Shown here: positions 1 to 10,672 of the stretch, piece after piece
Numbering within the stretch: the first letter of the stretch is position 1
How the letters are laid out: each line of letters starts with the position of its first letter
NCBI GenBank assembly: GCA_930367215.1
Contig: OV884059.1
Location: 147,682,511-147,746,510, forward strand
DNA length: 64,000 bases
Direction of reading: 5' to 3'
Origin: Pollenia angustigena
Lineage: Eukaryota > Arthropoda > Insecta > Diptera > Polleniidae
Position numbers and translations under genes: made by a program
The notes under the pieces: model-generated
What the model was told of the DNA's origin: nothing
The model's input: the letters and a program-made list of their open reading frames with translations, nothing else
Database searches by the model: none

Positions 1-187
1 CTTCACGCCATCTTCTGCTAAACTAAATGCTATATGCAGAAAACTTCTTAGAGATAAAATTGTTATTAAGTTTCGTATTCTGGATGCAGATAAGCCCAAG
101 GCTAAATTAACGATGTTGGATGGGAAAGAAATTGTTCTGAATGCTGTTGGCTGTGCTGCTTTATTTAAGGAAAATGCTGCTGCTTAA
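1..187 (+). pseudogene. LINE ORF1, C-terminal fragment (copy 1)
   Basis: This is the last 62 codons of the LINE ORF1 protein seen in full at 22140-23118, ending at a TAA at 185-187. It covers the end of the C-terminal domain, which resembles the nucleic-acid-binding C-terminal part of other LINE ORF1 proteins. It is cut by the window edge, not by a biological break. Confidence 0.85.
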
Positions 188-683
188 ATGGTGCTATGTT
201 TTTTTTTTTTTTTTCATTTTTTTGTAGTAGTTATACATTTTAACTTAATTATTTTTTATTATTTTAATATTCAGTTTGCTTAGCTATCATGAGCTTTTTT
301 TTCTTTTTTTGAATTTTGCTGTGCATAAATATTAATCCTTTTATTACTATACTCATTATAGCTAAACTCGCTGCCTTTTGTTTGTTTTACAACCTCATTT
401 TTTTGCTTTATTTAGTTCAATTCATTATATTTTTTTTTCTTATTGTCAGTTTTCGGTCTATCTCTTATTATAGATTGACTTTTAATTGAAACATTATGAA
501 ATTTCCTTGTTATATTTTCAATATGATCTCATTTCTTTTATTTTTTCTTTTTATTTTTAAATATGAACGGCTGTTAGTTAATGAATATATTAATTTGTTT
601 TTTATTATTAATTATGAAAGTGAATAATAATATTTTTTTGGTATTCATCTCGTTCTCCCCAGGCATAATTGTAATCCCTCTTT
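188..683 (+). other. ORF1-ORF2 spacer of CR1-like LINE
   Basis: About 500 bases, strongly T-rich on the plus strand and with no open frame of note, separate ORF1 and ORF2 of the LINE. The same spacer recurs at 11656-12151 and 23119-23613. No promoter or RNA gene is visible. Confidence 0.7.
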
Positions 684-1697
684 ATGATGTCTTTTAGAGA
701 GAATCTTGGTCCTATAGTTAGGGATAGTGTGCATTTTAAAAATATTTTAACCCCATATGCCAATCAATGTAATATTGCGCATTTAAACTGCCGTAGCTTA
801 TCGCCTAGTGGAAATTCCGTCAAACTTGACGAGTTAAAGTCAATCATTGGTCATGGTATTTTTGATGTGTTTGCAGTAACTGAAACGTGGTTTAATGACC
901 TTATTTCTGATCAAGCTGTTGAAATCCCCGGTTATAAGATTTGTCGTAATGACAGGCCTTATTCTTATAGGGGTGGTGGTGTTGGGATCTATATCTCCAA
1001 GGAACTCAAGTATAGTGTTGTATCTAAGGTTCAAGTTTCTGGATGTGAATCTCTATTTGTTGAATTATCTTCTGATAATAGAAAGTTTTTGTTTGGTACA
1101 GTTTATCTTCCAAATGGGTGTTTGGATAAGTTTGAAAGATTTCATAGTGATTTATTATCTAGATATACTGATATCATTATTGTAGGGGATTTTAACTTCA
1201 ATTTATTTTTACCTCCAAAGTCTGACCTATTTCGTTTATTTTGTTTGAGATGTAAGTTATCTATAATTCATAATTCTAAGCCTACGCATTTTGATTTAAG
1301 GACTGGGACAACATCGCTTATTGATTTCTTTTTGGTAAGCAATCCCTCTTTGACTAGCCTCAGTGACCAAGTGCAATGTCCATCTATTTCGGACCACTCA
1401 CTTATTTTTGGATCGTTTACTTTGAGTGTTGCCAAATTTGTTGAATTCTTTGAATATCGTGACTACAAAAATATAGATTGGGTTGGTTTATTTTCGTTTC
1501 TTAATGAGTATAATTTTTCTTCAATTTTGAATACTGTTGATGTTGATGATAAGTGCTTTCTTATTAGCTCCCTTTTGAATGATCTATATTCCTTTGTCCC
1601 AAGTGTTAGGATTCGATTTGGTGAAAGAGGAAATACATGGATGAAATCTGACAGAGAAGTCCTAGCTAGACTGAAGAAGGAGGTAATATGCTTTTAA
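684..1697 (+). pseudogene. CR1-like LINE ORF2, endonuclease part only (copy 1)
   Basis: The 337-codon frame encodes an apurinic/apyrimidinic-type endonuclease that would nick the target for LINE insertion. Visible motifs are TETWF with the catalytic Glu at residue 67, GDFN at 168-171 and SDH at 236-238. The LINE sequence ends at about 1669 (residue 328). The last residues, read from unrelated DNA after the tandem junction, end at a TAA. There is no reverse transcriptase, so this copy cannot retrotranspose. The uninterrupted version is at 23614. The start is the first of two Met codons at 684. Confidence 0.9.
1660..1680. other. Tandem-array junction: LINE ORF2 joined to transposase-gene segment
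   Basis: Copy 3 and copies 1/2 agree up to the CCTAGCTAG at 1661-1669 and differ from 1670 on. The LINE is joined here to a segment whose natural left neighbour is not in the window. The join lies 18 bases before the ATG of the transposase-like gene. The same join recurs at 13129-13148. Confidence 0.88.
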
Positions 1698-2943
1698 AGA
1701 GTAATGAAAATAATTTTCCCCAAGATGATATTTCAATGGTGAGCGAAACTATGAACGATTTTCATAATAACAGCAACTTTTATGCCGATCATAGTATGTC
1801 CATGTCAAGTTTTGAACAAATGCCTTGGAATACTGCTCATGATACAATATCAAAGTAACTAAACAGTTTTAAAATTTTCTAATAATTTCATGATTTAATG
1901 ATGCTTTCCATATGTTTAGATCTAAAATACCTGCCAAAATTCCACGAAAAACTCCCTATAAAACCCATACACCCGTAGATCGGTCCCGAATTGTTGAGGC
2001 TGCTAATCGAGGTGACGATTGGTCAGCTTTAGCTTCTGAACTTGGCGTAAAATATAAAACAGCATATACTTGGGTGTCGACCAGTCGCAAAGAAATGTTC
2101 ATGAAAAATGGCAAAAACAACACAACATTTAAGGAAAAGGAAATTGACACCATAATACGATGGATTGAGGACAATCGGGAAATTACATTAAAAGAAATTG
2201 TAGCTAAAGTCAAAGTTCTAATGCGTAAAGAAGTATGTGTTTATTTTGTTGAAGGCAGTTTGGAGGGAAGACTTTATCGTCATAAACGTTTACTTGATTA
2301 TCATACACACTTGATAAATACGCTTGAAAATAGAAAAAAACGATTGGAATATGTAAACACTTTGAAGTATTATATGGATTTGAAGAAGACCGTCATTTGG
2401 TTAGGGGATACTAATTTTAAAATGTTTTGTCGTCGTGCCAAAGGTCGCTTTAATACAAATTCAACTTTTGCCACATTCGATCCAACAATTTATGTAATGG
2501 GAGCCATATCTATGGATGGTGTAATTGGAATACAACGCAGCAGAAATCGTATAAGACCCGAAGATATATTCAAAAGTACTCCCAAACTAAAACCGGAAAA
2601 TCTTACAAACTTGGTTATTGTATGTGATAGTGATTATTGTTTTTCCGAACTAGATGAATATTTTAATAATTCTGAAGTTACTTTGCTATTATTATGTCCA
2701 TATTCCTATATGTTAAATCCCATGGAAACGATATGGAATAATATAATGTCAAATGTTAAGAGTTACCCAAGTATGTTAACCAACAATTCAGATGAAATTA
2801 AAGAACAACGTTTAGTAATTGCTGAGAAATGCATTGATAAAGTTTTAGCCGCAGTAACTGCTGAAGATTGTAGTGCAGCTATAAAAAAATCAAGCAAATA
2901 TCATGCAGAAATATTAGATTTGCAAGATATTCCAATAAAATAA
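1688..2943 (+). CDS. Two-exon DDE-transposase-like gene, probably domesticated (copy 1)
   Basis: The proposed structure is exon 1 at 1688-1854, a 65-nt intron at 1855-1919 (GTAACT donor, CTAAT branch-like site, TTTAG acceptor) and exon 2 at 1920-2943. Splicing joins the frames exactly and gives 396 residues. Exon 1 adds about 55 acidic, Asn/Ser/Met-rich residues. Exon 2 has a helix-turn-helix near residues 75-110 and then an IS630/Tc1/pogo-type DDE domain. The first catalytic Asp is replaced: the family motif DETNF reads GDTNF (G218). The second Asp (D292) and the Glu of NPME (E325) remain. No terminal inverted repeats are seen around it, and AATAAA overlaps the stop (2943-2948). I infer a host-like, probably cleavage-dead DNA-binding protein. 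Its natural promoter has been cut off by the array junction. It could instead be an old transposon whose ends are lost. Confidence 0.72.
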
Positions 2944-3228
2944 ATAAAAGCAAATCATTAAATTAAAATTTTATGTAAGATAAAAAAAAAGAAAGTATTC
3001 TGTAGATTTTAGTTAATTAAAATACATAAAATTATATATATGTAAGCATATATTAAATAAAATTTAGTACAAATTATTTAAATTCGAAGTTTAAAATTAT
3101 TTGATACTTTACATTATAGTTAAAAGCTATGTGTTTACGTCAGTTTGAAAGACGATTACACAATGACTTTAACTTAAATGACCTTTGGAATATAAGGGCT
3201 TTTTACGTCAAATCGTTAGTCCCAATTT

Positions 3229-3472
3229 ACACTAGGGACATTTCTTGCCGGACAGACGAAGTTTGAAGGCGAGGGGTCGAAAAGGTAGAGTGTGTAGTAC
3301 ATGTCTATCTGTACTGGACATTTTTTCATTTCCCTTTCTTACTTTTCGTAGTTTACATACAAGTATTAATTTCTGTCTGACTTCTAAAGTTTCATATGTA
3401 AACGCTTCTGGTAAGATTAAAAGAGAATTCAAAAAAGGTCCGGCAAGAAATGTCCCTAGTGTACATTGGGAC
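3229..3472. mobile_element. MITE, 244 bp, GTCCCAAT terminal inverted repeats (copy 1)
   Basis: The ends are inverted repeats of about 35 bp (GTCCCAATTTACACTAGGG and onward). TTA flanks both sides (3226-3228 and 3473-3475), as for PIF/Harbinger-type insertions. A diverged copy in the opposite orientation is at 27244-27498. Small open frames inside are not genes. Confidence 0.82.
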
Positions 3473-4091
3473 TTAACAGCGTGCCAGTGAAAATACACAT
3501 TTAAAATGACATAGCCTAGTGATTTTTTAGGGGTTGATAGGCAAAAATTGTTTTTTTTATATAAGCAAAGCTTTCTAAATATGTATGTTTATAGGTTAAA
3601 GGCTCAGTTAGTCTTTACCAAGGCGAATTTATTACAGGTGGTCTTAAAAGCCCTGCTGATATTACCTAAAATCACTGTTGGATGTCAAAATTTTGTTTAT
3701 TCTCTTTTATTATCTTTGTTTCTGTTTTGTTTTATTTCCGTTTTTGACATTGTACAATGATTTTACAAAAACAAATTGCTTGTGGTTTTTGTACGAGTTG
3801 TACTTGTTGTAGTACCGAGATTACCTGGGATGAATTCGCCTTGGTCTTTACTTTCTGTTTCTGTTCTGTTCCGTTCTGTTATGAAATTGTAATAGTTACT
3901 TTTTCCGTTGTAACATCGGCCATTTATGATAAATTTATTAGTTATGCAACGTCCATTGCTTTATTTTAATAACTTTTATGCACATAAATATGAAAAAATT
4001 TAATTTTATGAATTCTTAAAATCAAAAAATAGTGTATTTCAATGTAAATATGTATTTTTTATTATTTATTTTGCTGTCACTTACAAATACT
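3473..4091. other. No gene; AT-rich spacer
   Basis: No coding signal is convincing. Part of it (about 3850-3890, AGTCTTTACTTTCTG-like) is repeated in inverted form at about 4420-4460, so it may be the arms of a decayed foldback element that surrounds the MITE at 4092. Confidence 0.5.
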
Positions 4092-4316
4092 CAAGGTATA
4101 TTTACACAAGGTAGACTCATTTGGGAGTGTATACATGCTGCTCTATAAAAGGAACCGAATTGTCAAAATTGTCTTCATATAAAACAAAAACAATTTAACG
4201 CACACATGTACAAATTTTTTTTCATATACACGAAATTTGACGTTAAGGTTCCAACTAGGGGTAATCAGCTGACAAACATATGGGCCAACGAGTTTACCTT
4301 GTGTAAATATACCTTG
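4092..4316. mobile_element. hAT-like MITE, 225 bp (copy 1)
   Basis: Its ends are the near-perfect inverted repeats CAAGGTATATTTACACAAGG and its complement. It is flanked by the direct repeat ACAAATACT at 4083-4091 and 4317-4325, which fits the 8-bp target duplication of hAT elements with one chance base. It has no coding capacity. Confidence 0.85.
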
Positions 4317-4558
4317 ACAAATACTTAACATGTTTTTGATTTTAACAAACTGAACCGCAACAGAACAGAAAAACTAATCAATTTCATAGGTTTTTTAATA
4401 ACAAAAACAAGTCAGCTGATTCGTAACAGAACAGAAAGTAAAGACTAATTCTGCCTTAAAGAAACTTCAAAGGCATAGGTGCCTGTTATGAACTAAATTA
4501 GGGTTTCGCCTGTAATCTAAATAGCTGATCGAACCATTTGTTTAATAGATATATGTAC

Positions 4559-4683
4559 ATCCCTATTATGAATAAAAATTCTCCGGGAGTTTTCTACCTT
4601 CTCCCATTTTTCCTATGTTAATTCCATTGTAAAAATGGGAAAAGGAAAAAAACTCCCGGGGAATTTTTATTCATAATTGGGAT
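4559..4683. mobile_element. 125-bp inverted-repeat MITE (copy 1)
   Basis: The two halves pair through the arms ATCCCTATTATGAATAAAAA and CTCCCGG, so the element can fold into a long hairpin. I could not identify a clean target duplication, so its superfamily is unknown. Confidence 0.7.
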
Positions 4684-5299
4684 GATTATTCACTATTGTG
4701 AATTACACTGATTTGTTTTATTTAAAGTATGTAGTACATTTTTGTCAGCTGGTATTCATATACAAATTCTTTCTTTACAAATTCACCCTTATTGTCTTTG
4801 GCGTTTTTGCGGCGTAAACAAGTCATTTTTTAAAAACGGTACCGTGATTGGCGACTAAAGCAAAGAGAAAAACAGAAAAGCTCATTTAGAAATACGCAAA
4901 ACCGAACTAGAAATTAAAAAAAAACGAACTTGGCGAGTTAATAAAAAGTTAAATGATTTAATTTTTATTATGTTTTAATTAATCTAATTATGTTCATGTA
5001 AATAGAACTACTTACATATACATACATATGTTAATGTTGAAATATATAAAAACGCAAGACTATCCTTTTAAAATTGTAGTTTCAGCTCATAGTGAATAGA
5101 GATGAATAAAAACTTAAAATTACGTTTTCACAAGTAAAATAATACAAACATTTCACTAAAAATTTTACTATGTGTATTATTTTTAATTCAAACACTTTTT
5201 TTGGCAGATCTTTAACAGGGTGTTTCAAAATAATTTAATTAAGTATATTCTTTTACATTGTGATTCTTTTACAAAATTTTGCTAGTCGAAAATTTTGGG
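4684..5299. other. No gene; AT-rich spacer
   Basis: I see no gene, RNA or clear repeat boundary here. The right part leads into the truncated Harbinger-like element. The 1-bp difference that shifts copy 2 coordinates lies here, near 4961. Confidence 0.5.
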
Positions 5300-6076
5300 C
5301 GGCTCGTCCAGCTTATTTAGAGAAACTTAGAAAGTTTGGTATGATGAAAAATTCATGAAAGGAGTTATGGGACGAGTTTATAGTGGTGTTTAATAGTTTG
5401 GGACTTAATCTTAATTTTAATCTAATTATAATATTCTTGGCGTAGGTTTGGATAAACTACAAGGCAAGTATAAAGAAAAAACTTGCCAAAAATAAAAGAA
5501 ACACTCAAGCGACAGGGGGAGGGCTATCACAAGAAGTTCCATTAAATAGCTCTGAGAATAGTGTTTCGCAGCTCTTGTCTTGCAAGTCCGGCCAAGTACT
5601 TGGTGTTGAAATTATTCCACCATCAAGTGACAATTTTACTGAGTCAGTTGAGCCAATAATACAACCAGCCGATTGGTCAACAGCTACCCCAACCAGAAGA
5701 AGAACTAATCAGGCACAATAAATAAACAAGAGGGTTGGTATCATCACGAATTTATCTTCTTGCACGTAGCGCATTTAACAAGAGTTTTCCTTTTCATCAT
5801 CATAAAATAAATCGACACTAATAGCAATTATAAATACTTTTTATTAAACACAACAATTAAAAATACTTTTAGTTTAAAAAATTATTTAATTTTATAAAAT
5901 TTTCACTTGTCAAACGTTACATTTAAAGTTGGCAAATCGATATTTTAAGTTCGCAACTATATACCAAACTAAAAACAGTTGGGTATCACAATACCTAAAA
6001 TGAGTTTGGTTGTGCATAAGTTGGGTTGACTCCAACACGACCAAACTGAGTTGAGTGGAGAACCGCAATAGGGGAA
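5300..6076 (+). mobile_element. Left-truncated Harbinger-like element with Myb/SANT remnant (copy 1)
   Basis: The right end carries the inverted repeat GTGGAGAACCGCAATAGGGG and abuts TAA. Its left end is missing: similarity to the full element at 7099 starts near 5300. Inside, 5444-5721 encodes the C-terminal part of a Myb/SANT-like protein of the kind that accompanies PIF/Harbinger transposases: a Lys-rich segment, then TGGG, then a Ser/Pro-rich tail ending at TAA. An AG acceptor precedes it at about 5442-5443. The upstream exon is damaged. Confidence 0.65.
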
Positions 6077-7098
6077 TAAGTCACTTAACAACCTTAATAT
6101 ACAGTAGACCGGGTCGACCTCCATACAAAAAAAAAAAAGTTGTGCCAGTCACCCCCTAGAATGAAAGATATGTCAATGAGTTTTTTAAACAGGAAACAAT
6201 TTTTTTGCCACGCCCTAAAATACAGTACTTTTGGTTTTTTATATGTAGCGCTGCCATTTAAAGTCCGATCTCATCATATCGCATATCGTTGTTCATAGCT
6301 TGATAGTGGCTTACTTTTTGTGTTTGGTGACTTTTCAATCCGACCTGAAATTCTGAGCGCGACTTATGCCATCTCGGATCCTTCCCCCAAATGTCCAATT
6401 TTTTGACGGTCCAAGAAAGTCCTTATAAAATACCTATGTATAGATTTTAATATGCTCACTTTTATGACACGCCTCCAAATTAAGCCCCTTTTTTCTTTTT
6501 CACATACATACTACATTAAACCAAGTAGAAGCCAATACAAACCAAAAAAATTTTCATCAGTCACGCCCTAGAATAAAAGGTATATTTATTAAGTTTTAAG
6601 AACTTAAAAAAAATGTTTGCCACGCCCTAAATTACAGCCCTTTTTGTTTTAGACATATAGCAAAATAAAAATTCTGTAAAAGCCTCCATTTTATTTTTTT
6701 TTTAAATGGCTCCCTAAACCATAATCAATCTCGTACTAAACTCTGTAAGTTACGCGCAATTTTTGGTTAATTATTCAATAATCCTGAAAACCACTCTCTA
6801 TGGCTTGGCATTTAAATTTTTAAAAACTGTTTCTTAGCCTTTGGTTTTTTTAACTTAGCGGTGTTTGCAAGTGGACTACTCATATTTTAATGAAAGTGAG
6901 ACGGTTAATTTATTGACAAGCTTTCTCCATCTGAGCTACTAGCGTTTTTTTTGCCAGTTTTGATATTTTGTGCCATTTTTTTTGCTGGACTGTGAAACTC
7001 TTCTGGCACTGTTTTTCAGTTTTTTTTTTATTTATTTAAGCACTACAAATTAAAAATCTTATCAAAGTTATTTCCGGGAATACAAAATTTATTATTAA
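6077..7098. repeat. 1-kb interspersed repeat R, first copy in unit 1
   Basis: It is nearly identical to 8290-9313 and recurs inverted at 31905-32628. It contains internally repeated blocks built around CACGCCCTA(A/G)AAT. No coding potential is convincing and no ends are proven. It lies between two Harbinger-like elements and has TAA at both edges. Confidence 0.8.
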
Positions 7099-8289
7099 TG
7101 CCCCTATTGCGGTTCTCCACTTTTGTAACAGTTTGGTTGTCTTTGATAAATTCACATTGCCATTCTCAACTAAACTGGCAGTTGGCTATTCAGTTGTGTA
7201 TCTGTTTGTTTCGTGGTATTGCCGTTTTCAACTTTGTAAAAGTTTGGTCGACAAAAATGTTAAATACACACAACTGCTAAAAAGTAGTTGTGTTATTGGC
7301 AGTTAAAGTTTATTTTATTTAATTTCGGTGAAAATCGAAAACAAAATGGAGAAATGGTATATATAAATTTTTGTAATAACTAATTCGGTTTTTTTAAAAA
7401 ACTTTTATTAGTTTGAAAATAAAAACGAAAGCTCAATTTGAGCGTCTCGTCAAGAGAAACTTAGAAATTGTTCGCGGAAAACACCAGTTTGGTATGATGT
7501 AAAATTCATGTAAGCAGTTATGGGAAGAGTTTATAGTGGAGTTAAATAGTTTGGGACCAAGACAAAAACTTCTTTTAAACACTTATAATCTTCTTAATCT
7601 AATTATAATATTCTTGGCGCAGGTTTGGATACACTAAAAGGCAAGTATAAAGAAAAAACTTGCCAAAAATAAAAGAAACACTCAAGCGACGGGGGAGGGC
7701 TATCACAAGAAGTTTTATTAAATAGCCTTAAGGATACTGTTTCGCAGCTCTTGTATTGCAAGTCCGGCCAAGTATTTGGTGTTGAAAATATTCCACCATC
7801 AAGTGACAATTTTACTGAGTTAGTTTAACCAATAATACAGCCAGAAGATTCGCCAACAGCTACCCCAACCAGAAGAGGAACTCATCCGGCACAAGAAAGT
7901 TTCGTTACTTATTAGGAATTCTTACTGGAAAGTTCAAGACGGTTGGACTAATCACGAATTTGTCTTCTTGTATGTAGAGCATTCATACAAGAGTTTTCTT
8001 TTTCATCAACATAAATAAGTTGACACTAATATCAATTATAAATACTTTTTATTCAACACAACAATTAGAAATACTTTTAGTTTAAAAAATTATTTAATTT
8101 TATAAAATTTTCACTTGTCAAACGTTAGATTTAAAGTTGGCAAATCGATATTTTAAGTTGGCAACTATATACCAAACTCAACTAAAAACAGTTGGGTATC
8201 ACAATACCTAAAATGAGTTTGGTTGTGCATAAGTTGGGTTGACTCCAACACGACCAAACTGAGTTGAGTGGAGAACCGCAATAGGGGCA
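7099..8289 (+). mobile_element. Harbinger-like non-autonomous element, 1191 bp (copy 1)
   Basis: The element begins TGCCCCTATTGCGGTTCTCC and ends with its complement. It is flanked by the 3-bp duplication TAA (7096-7098 and 8290-8292), the PIF/Harbinger signature. It carries a decayed Myb/SANT gene but no transposase, so it would depend on an enzyme made elsewhere. Confidence 0.85.
7346..7893 (+). pseudogene. Myb/SANT-like protein gene of Harbinger element, decayed
   Basis: A plausible start ATG at 7346 is followed by a short intron (GTATAT donor, TTATTAG acceptor at about 7411). The next exon reads QFERLVKRNLEIVRGKHQFG and then, after one stop, QLWEEFIVELNSLGP, the helix pattern of Myb/SANT-like partners of Harbinger transposases. 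After another acceptor near 7620 the Lys-rich segment follows. A missing G at about 7692, relative to the 5300-6076 copy, breaks the TGGG motif. Such proteins bind transposon DNA and help bring in the transposase. This copy is not functional. Confidence 0.7.
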
Positions 8290-9313
8290 TAAGTCACTTT
8301 AACAACCTTAATATACAGTAGACCGGGTCGACCTCCATAAAAAAAAAAGTTGTGCCAGTCACCCCCTAGAATGAAAGATATGTCAATGAAGTTTTTTAAA
8401 CAGGAAGAAATTTTTTTTGCCACGCCCTAAAATACAGCACTTTTGGTTTTTTATATGTAGCGCTGCCATTTAAAGTCCGATCTCATCATATCGCATATCG
8501 TTGTTCATAGCTTGATAGTGGCTTACTTTTTGTGTTTGGTGACTTTTCAATCCGACCTGAAATTCTGAGCGCGACTTTTGCCATCTCGGATCCTTCCCCC
8601 AAATGTCCAATTTTTTTGACGGTCCAAGAAAGTCCTTATAAAAATACGTATGTATAGATTTTAATATGCTCACTTTTATGACACGCCTCCAAATTAAGCC
8701 CCTTTTTTCTTTTTCACATACATACTACATTAAACCAAGTAGAAGCCAATACAAACCAAAAAAATTTTCATCAGTCACGCCCTAGAATAAAAGGTATATT
8801 TATTAAGTTTTAAGAACTTAAAAAAAATGTTTGCCACGCCCTAAATTACAGCCCTTTTTGTTTTAGACATATAGCAAAATAAAAATTCTGTAAAAGCCTC
8901 CATTTTATTTTTTTTTAAATGGCTCCCTAAACCATAAACAATCTCGTACAAAACTCTGTAAGTTACGCGCAATTTTTGGTTAATTATTCAATAATCCTGA
9001 AAACCACTCTCTATGGCTTGGCATTTCCATTTTTAAAAACTGTTTCTTAGCCTTTGGTTTTTTTAACTTAGCGGTGTTTGCAAGTGGACTACTCATATTT
9101 TAATGAAAGTGAGACGGATGAATTTATTGACAAGCTTTCTCCATCTGAGCTACAAGCGTTTTTTTTTTGCCAGTTTTGATATTTTGTGCCATTTTTTTTT
9201 GCTGGACTGTGAAACTCTTCTGGCACTGTTTTTCCGTATTTTTTTATTTATTTAAGCACTACAAATTAAAAATCTTATCAAAGTTATTTCCGGGAATACA
9301 AAATTTATTATTA
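8290..9313. repeat. 1-kb interspersed repeat R, second copy in unit 1
   Basis: This is a direct repeat of 6077-7098 with a few percent divergence. Together with the Harbinger-like element before it, it makes a duplicated block of about 2.2 kb that is older than the 11.46-kb duplication. Confidence 0.8.
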
Positions 9314-9531
9314 AGATTTTTGTATGACGTGCTAAATTCCCAATTTTTCATATTTGATAAATACACTGATATTTATTGTTGAAGGAAAGCTAGTTTCTAT
9401 GCGCATTTCACTGGTTGCTTAGGCCAGATCATCAGGAAACCTTTTCCAAAGATTTTAGAAAAGCTAAAAATATTATACAAATAAAACCCTAAAGCGAATA
9501 AAAATTTTAAACACTCAGTCTTACTTGTAAC

Positions 9532-10052
9532 CAAGGACCCTAAATAATAATTATGGTAATTTTTCAGGTACCAAAAAATTTACAACTTTTAAGAAATATT
9601 CTTAAAAATTGCTCATAATTATTATGTATAATGAAAATAAATATTTGTTAAACATAACTATTATATCCAATTAATATCTTTTTACATTGGCTCATAACTA
9701 TTAAGATCGATACATATTTATTTCTCTTACAGATAACTATTACTAAAGATTTTTATTGTTTTTATTTACGATAATAATTATTTTGAATGTTTTCTTGATA
9801 TTAATTGTTTTATTTTTGCAGATTATACATGTGCATATATACATACACATTAAAATTAGTTATAACTGTTATGTTATTTCTTATTCATAACTATTAAAAA
9901 CAATTAGTAATATATCTATCGAATAGTAATAGTTATGTTTTTAAAAATAAAAATTGGAAATAATAATTATTCTTAATACATAAAATATAAATTTATTCGT
10001 AATTATTATTCGCAATTTTTATCGAATAAAAGTTATAACTATTAAGTCCTTG
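9532..10052. mobile_element. hAT-like MITE, 521 bp, CAAGGAC ends (copy 1)
   Basis: It starts CAAGGACC and ends GTCCTTG. The flanks CTTGTAAC (9524-9531) and CTTCTAAC (10053-10060) match at 7 of 8 positions. The interior is extremely AT-rich with many ATAACTATTA and AATAATTATT words in both orientations. No gene is present. Confidence 0.68.
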
Positions 10053-10672
10053 CTTCTAACAATATCAAAGCTTAAACAAAACACCAACAATAAACAGTGA
10101 GTTTATCTTTTCTTAAATCTTAATTAAGACATTTGTAAAAGCAAACACAATGTTAAATAAGAAACCATGATACAGAGTTAAAACAAGAACTAAAAAAATA
10201 TAAAGAAACTGCAGAATTCTAAAAATGAAAAAATACAAAATAATTTAAATGCATAAAAATGAATGCCTCAAAACATATATGCGAAAAATTATTAATTGGG
10301 CAGTCGGTGTATATAAATCTTAGCTAGACTCAAATTGGAGCATGGAGCTTGGCAACCCTGATGCCTGAGTAAGCGTGTTTAATTTTAGCTGTCATATTTT
10401 TCTTCTTTAAACTTAATTTCTTATGAACTAAATAAAGTGAAATTGTTTAATTAAATAAATTTTTAACTGATTGTAAGTCTTCTTGGCGGAATAAAATAAA
10501 AGAAATAAGCGGTGCGTTAATTTACTGATGTAAAAATTTGTGCTCTACGTATTTACTTTGGAACCTTGTTTTTGCTGTTTTTTTTTTATTACTATTATTA
10601 CCCGTTGGCGCCATATTTTTTCTTCTGTATACTTGTGGCGCTTGAATACTAAAAAAATTACATTTTTTTATT
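10053..10672 (+). other. Presumed 5' untranslated region of CR1-like LINE (copy 1)
   Basis: There is no gene. Because ORF1 starts at 10673, the right part should be the LINE 5' untranslated region with its internal promoter. The exact LINE start cannot be placed; somewhere near 10320 is a guess. Confidence 0.4.

Noticed and set aside
3245..3490. Overlapping 81- and 88-codon frames on both strands
   Set aside because: They lie in a MITE with long inverted ends; open frames here are symmetric by-products.
9540..10050. Possible tandem satellite of ATAACTATTA words
   Set aside because: Spacing is irregular and words occur in both orientations; it fits the interior of a MITE better than a satellite or CRISPR-like array.
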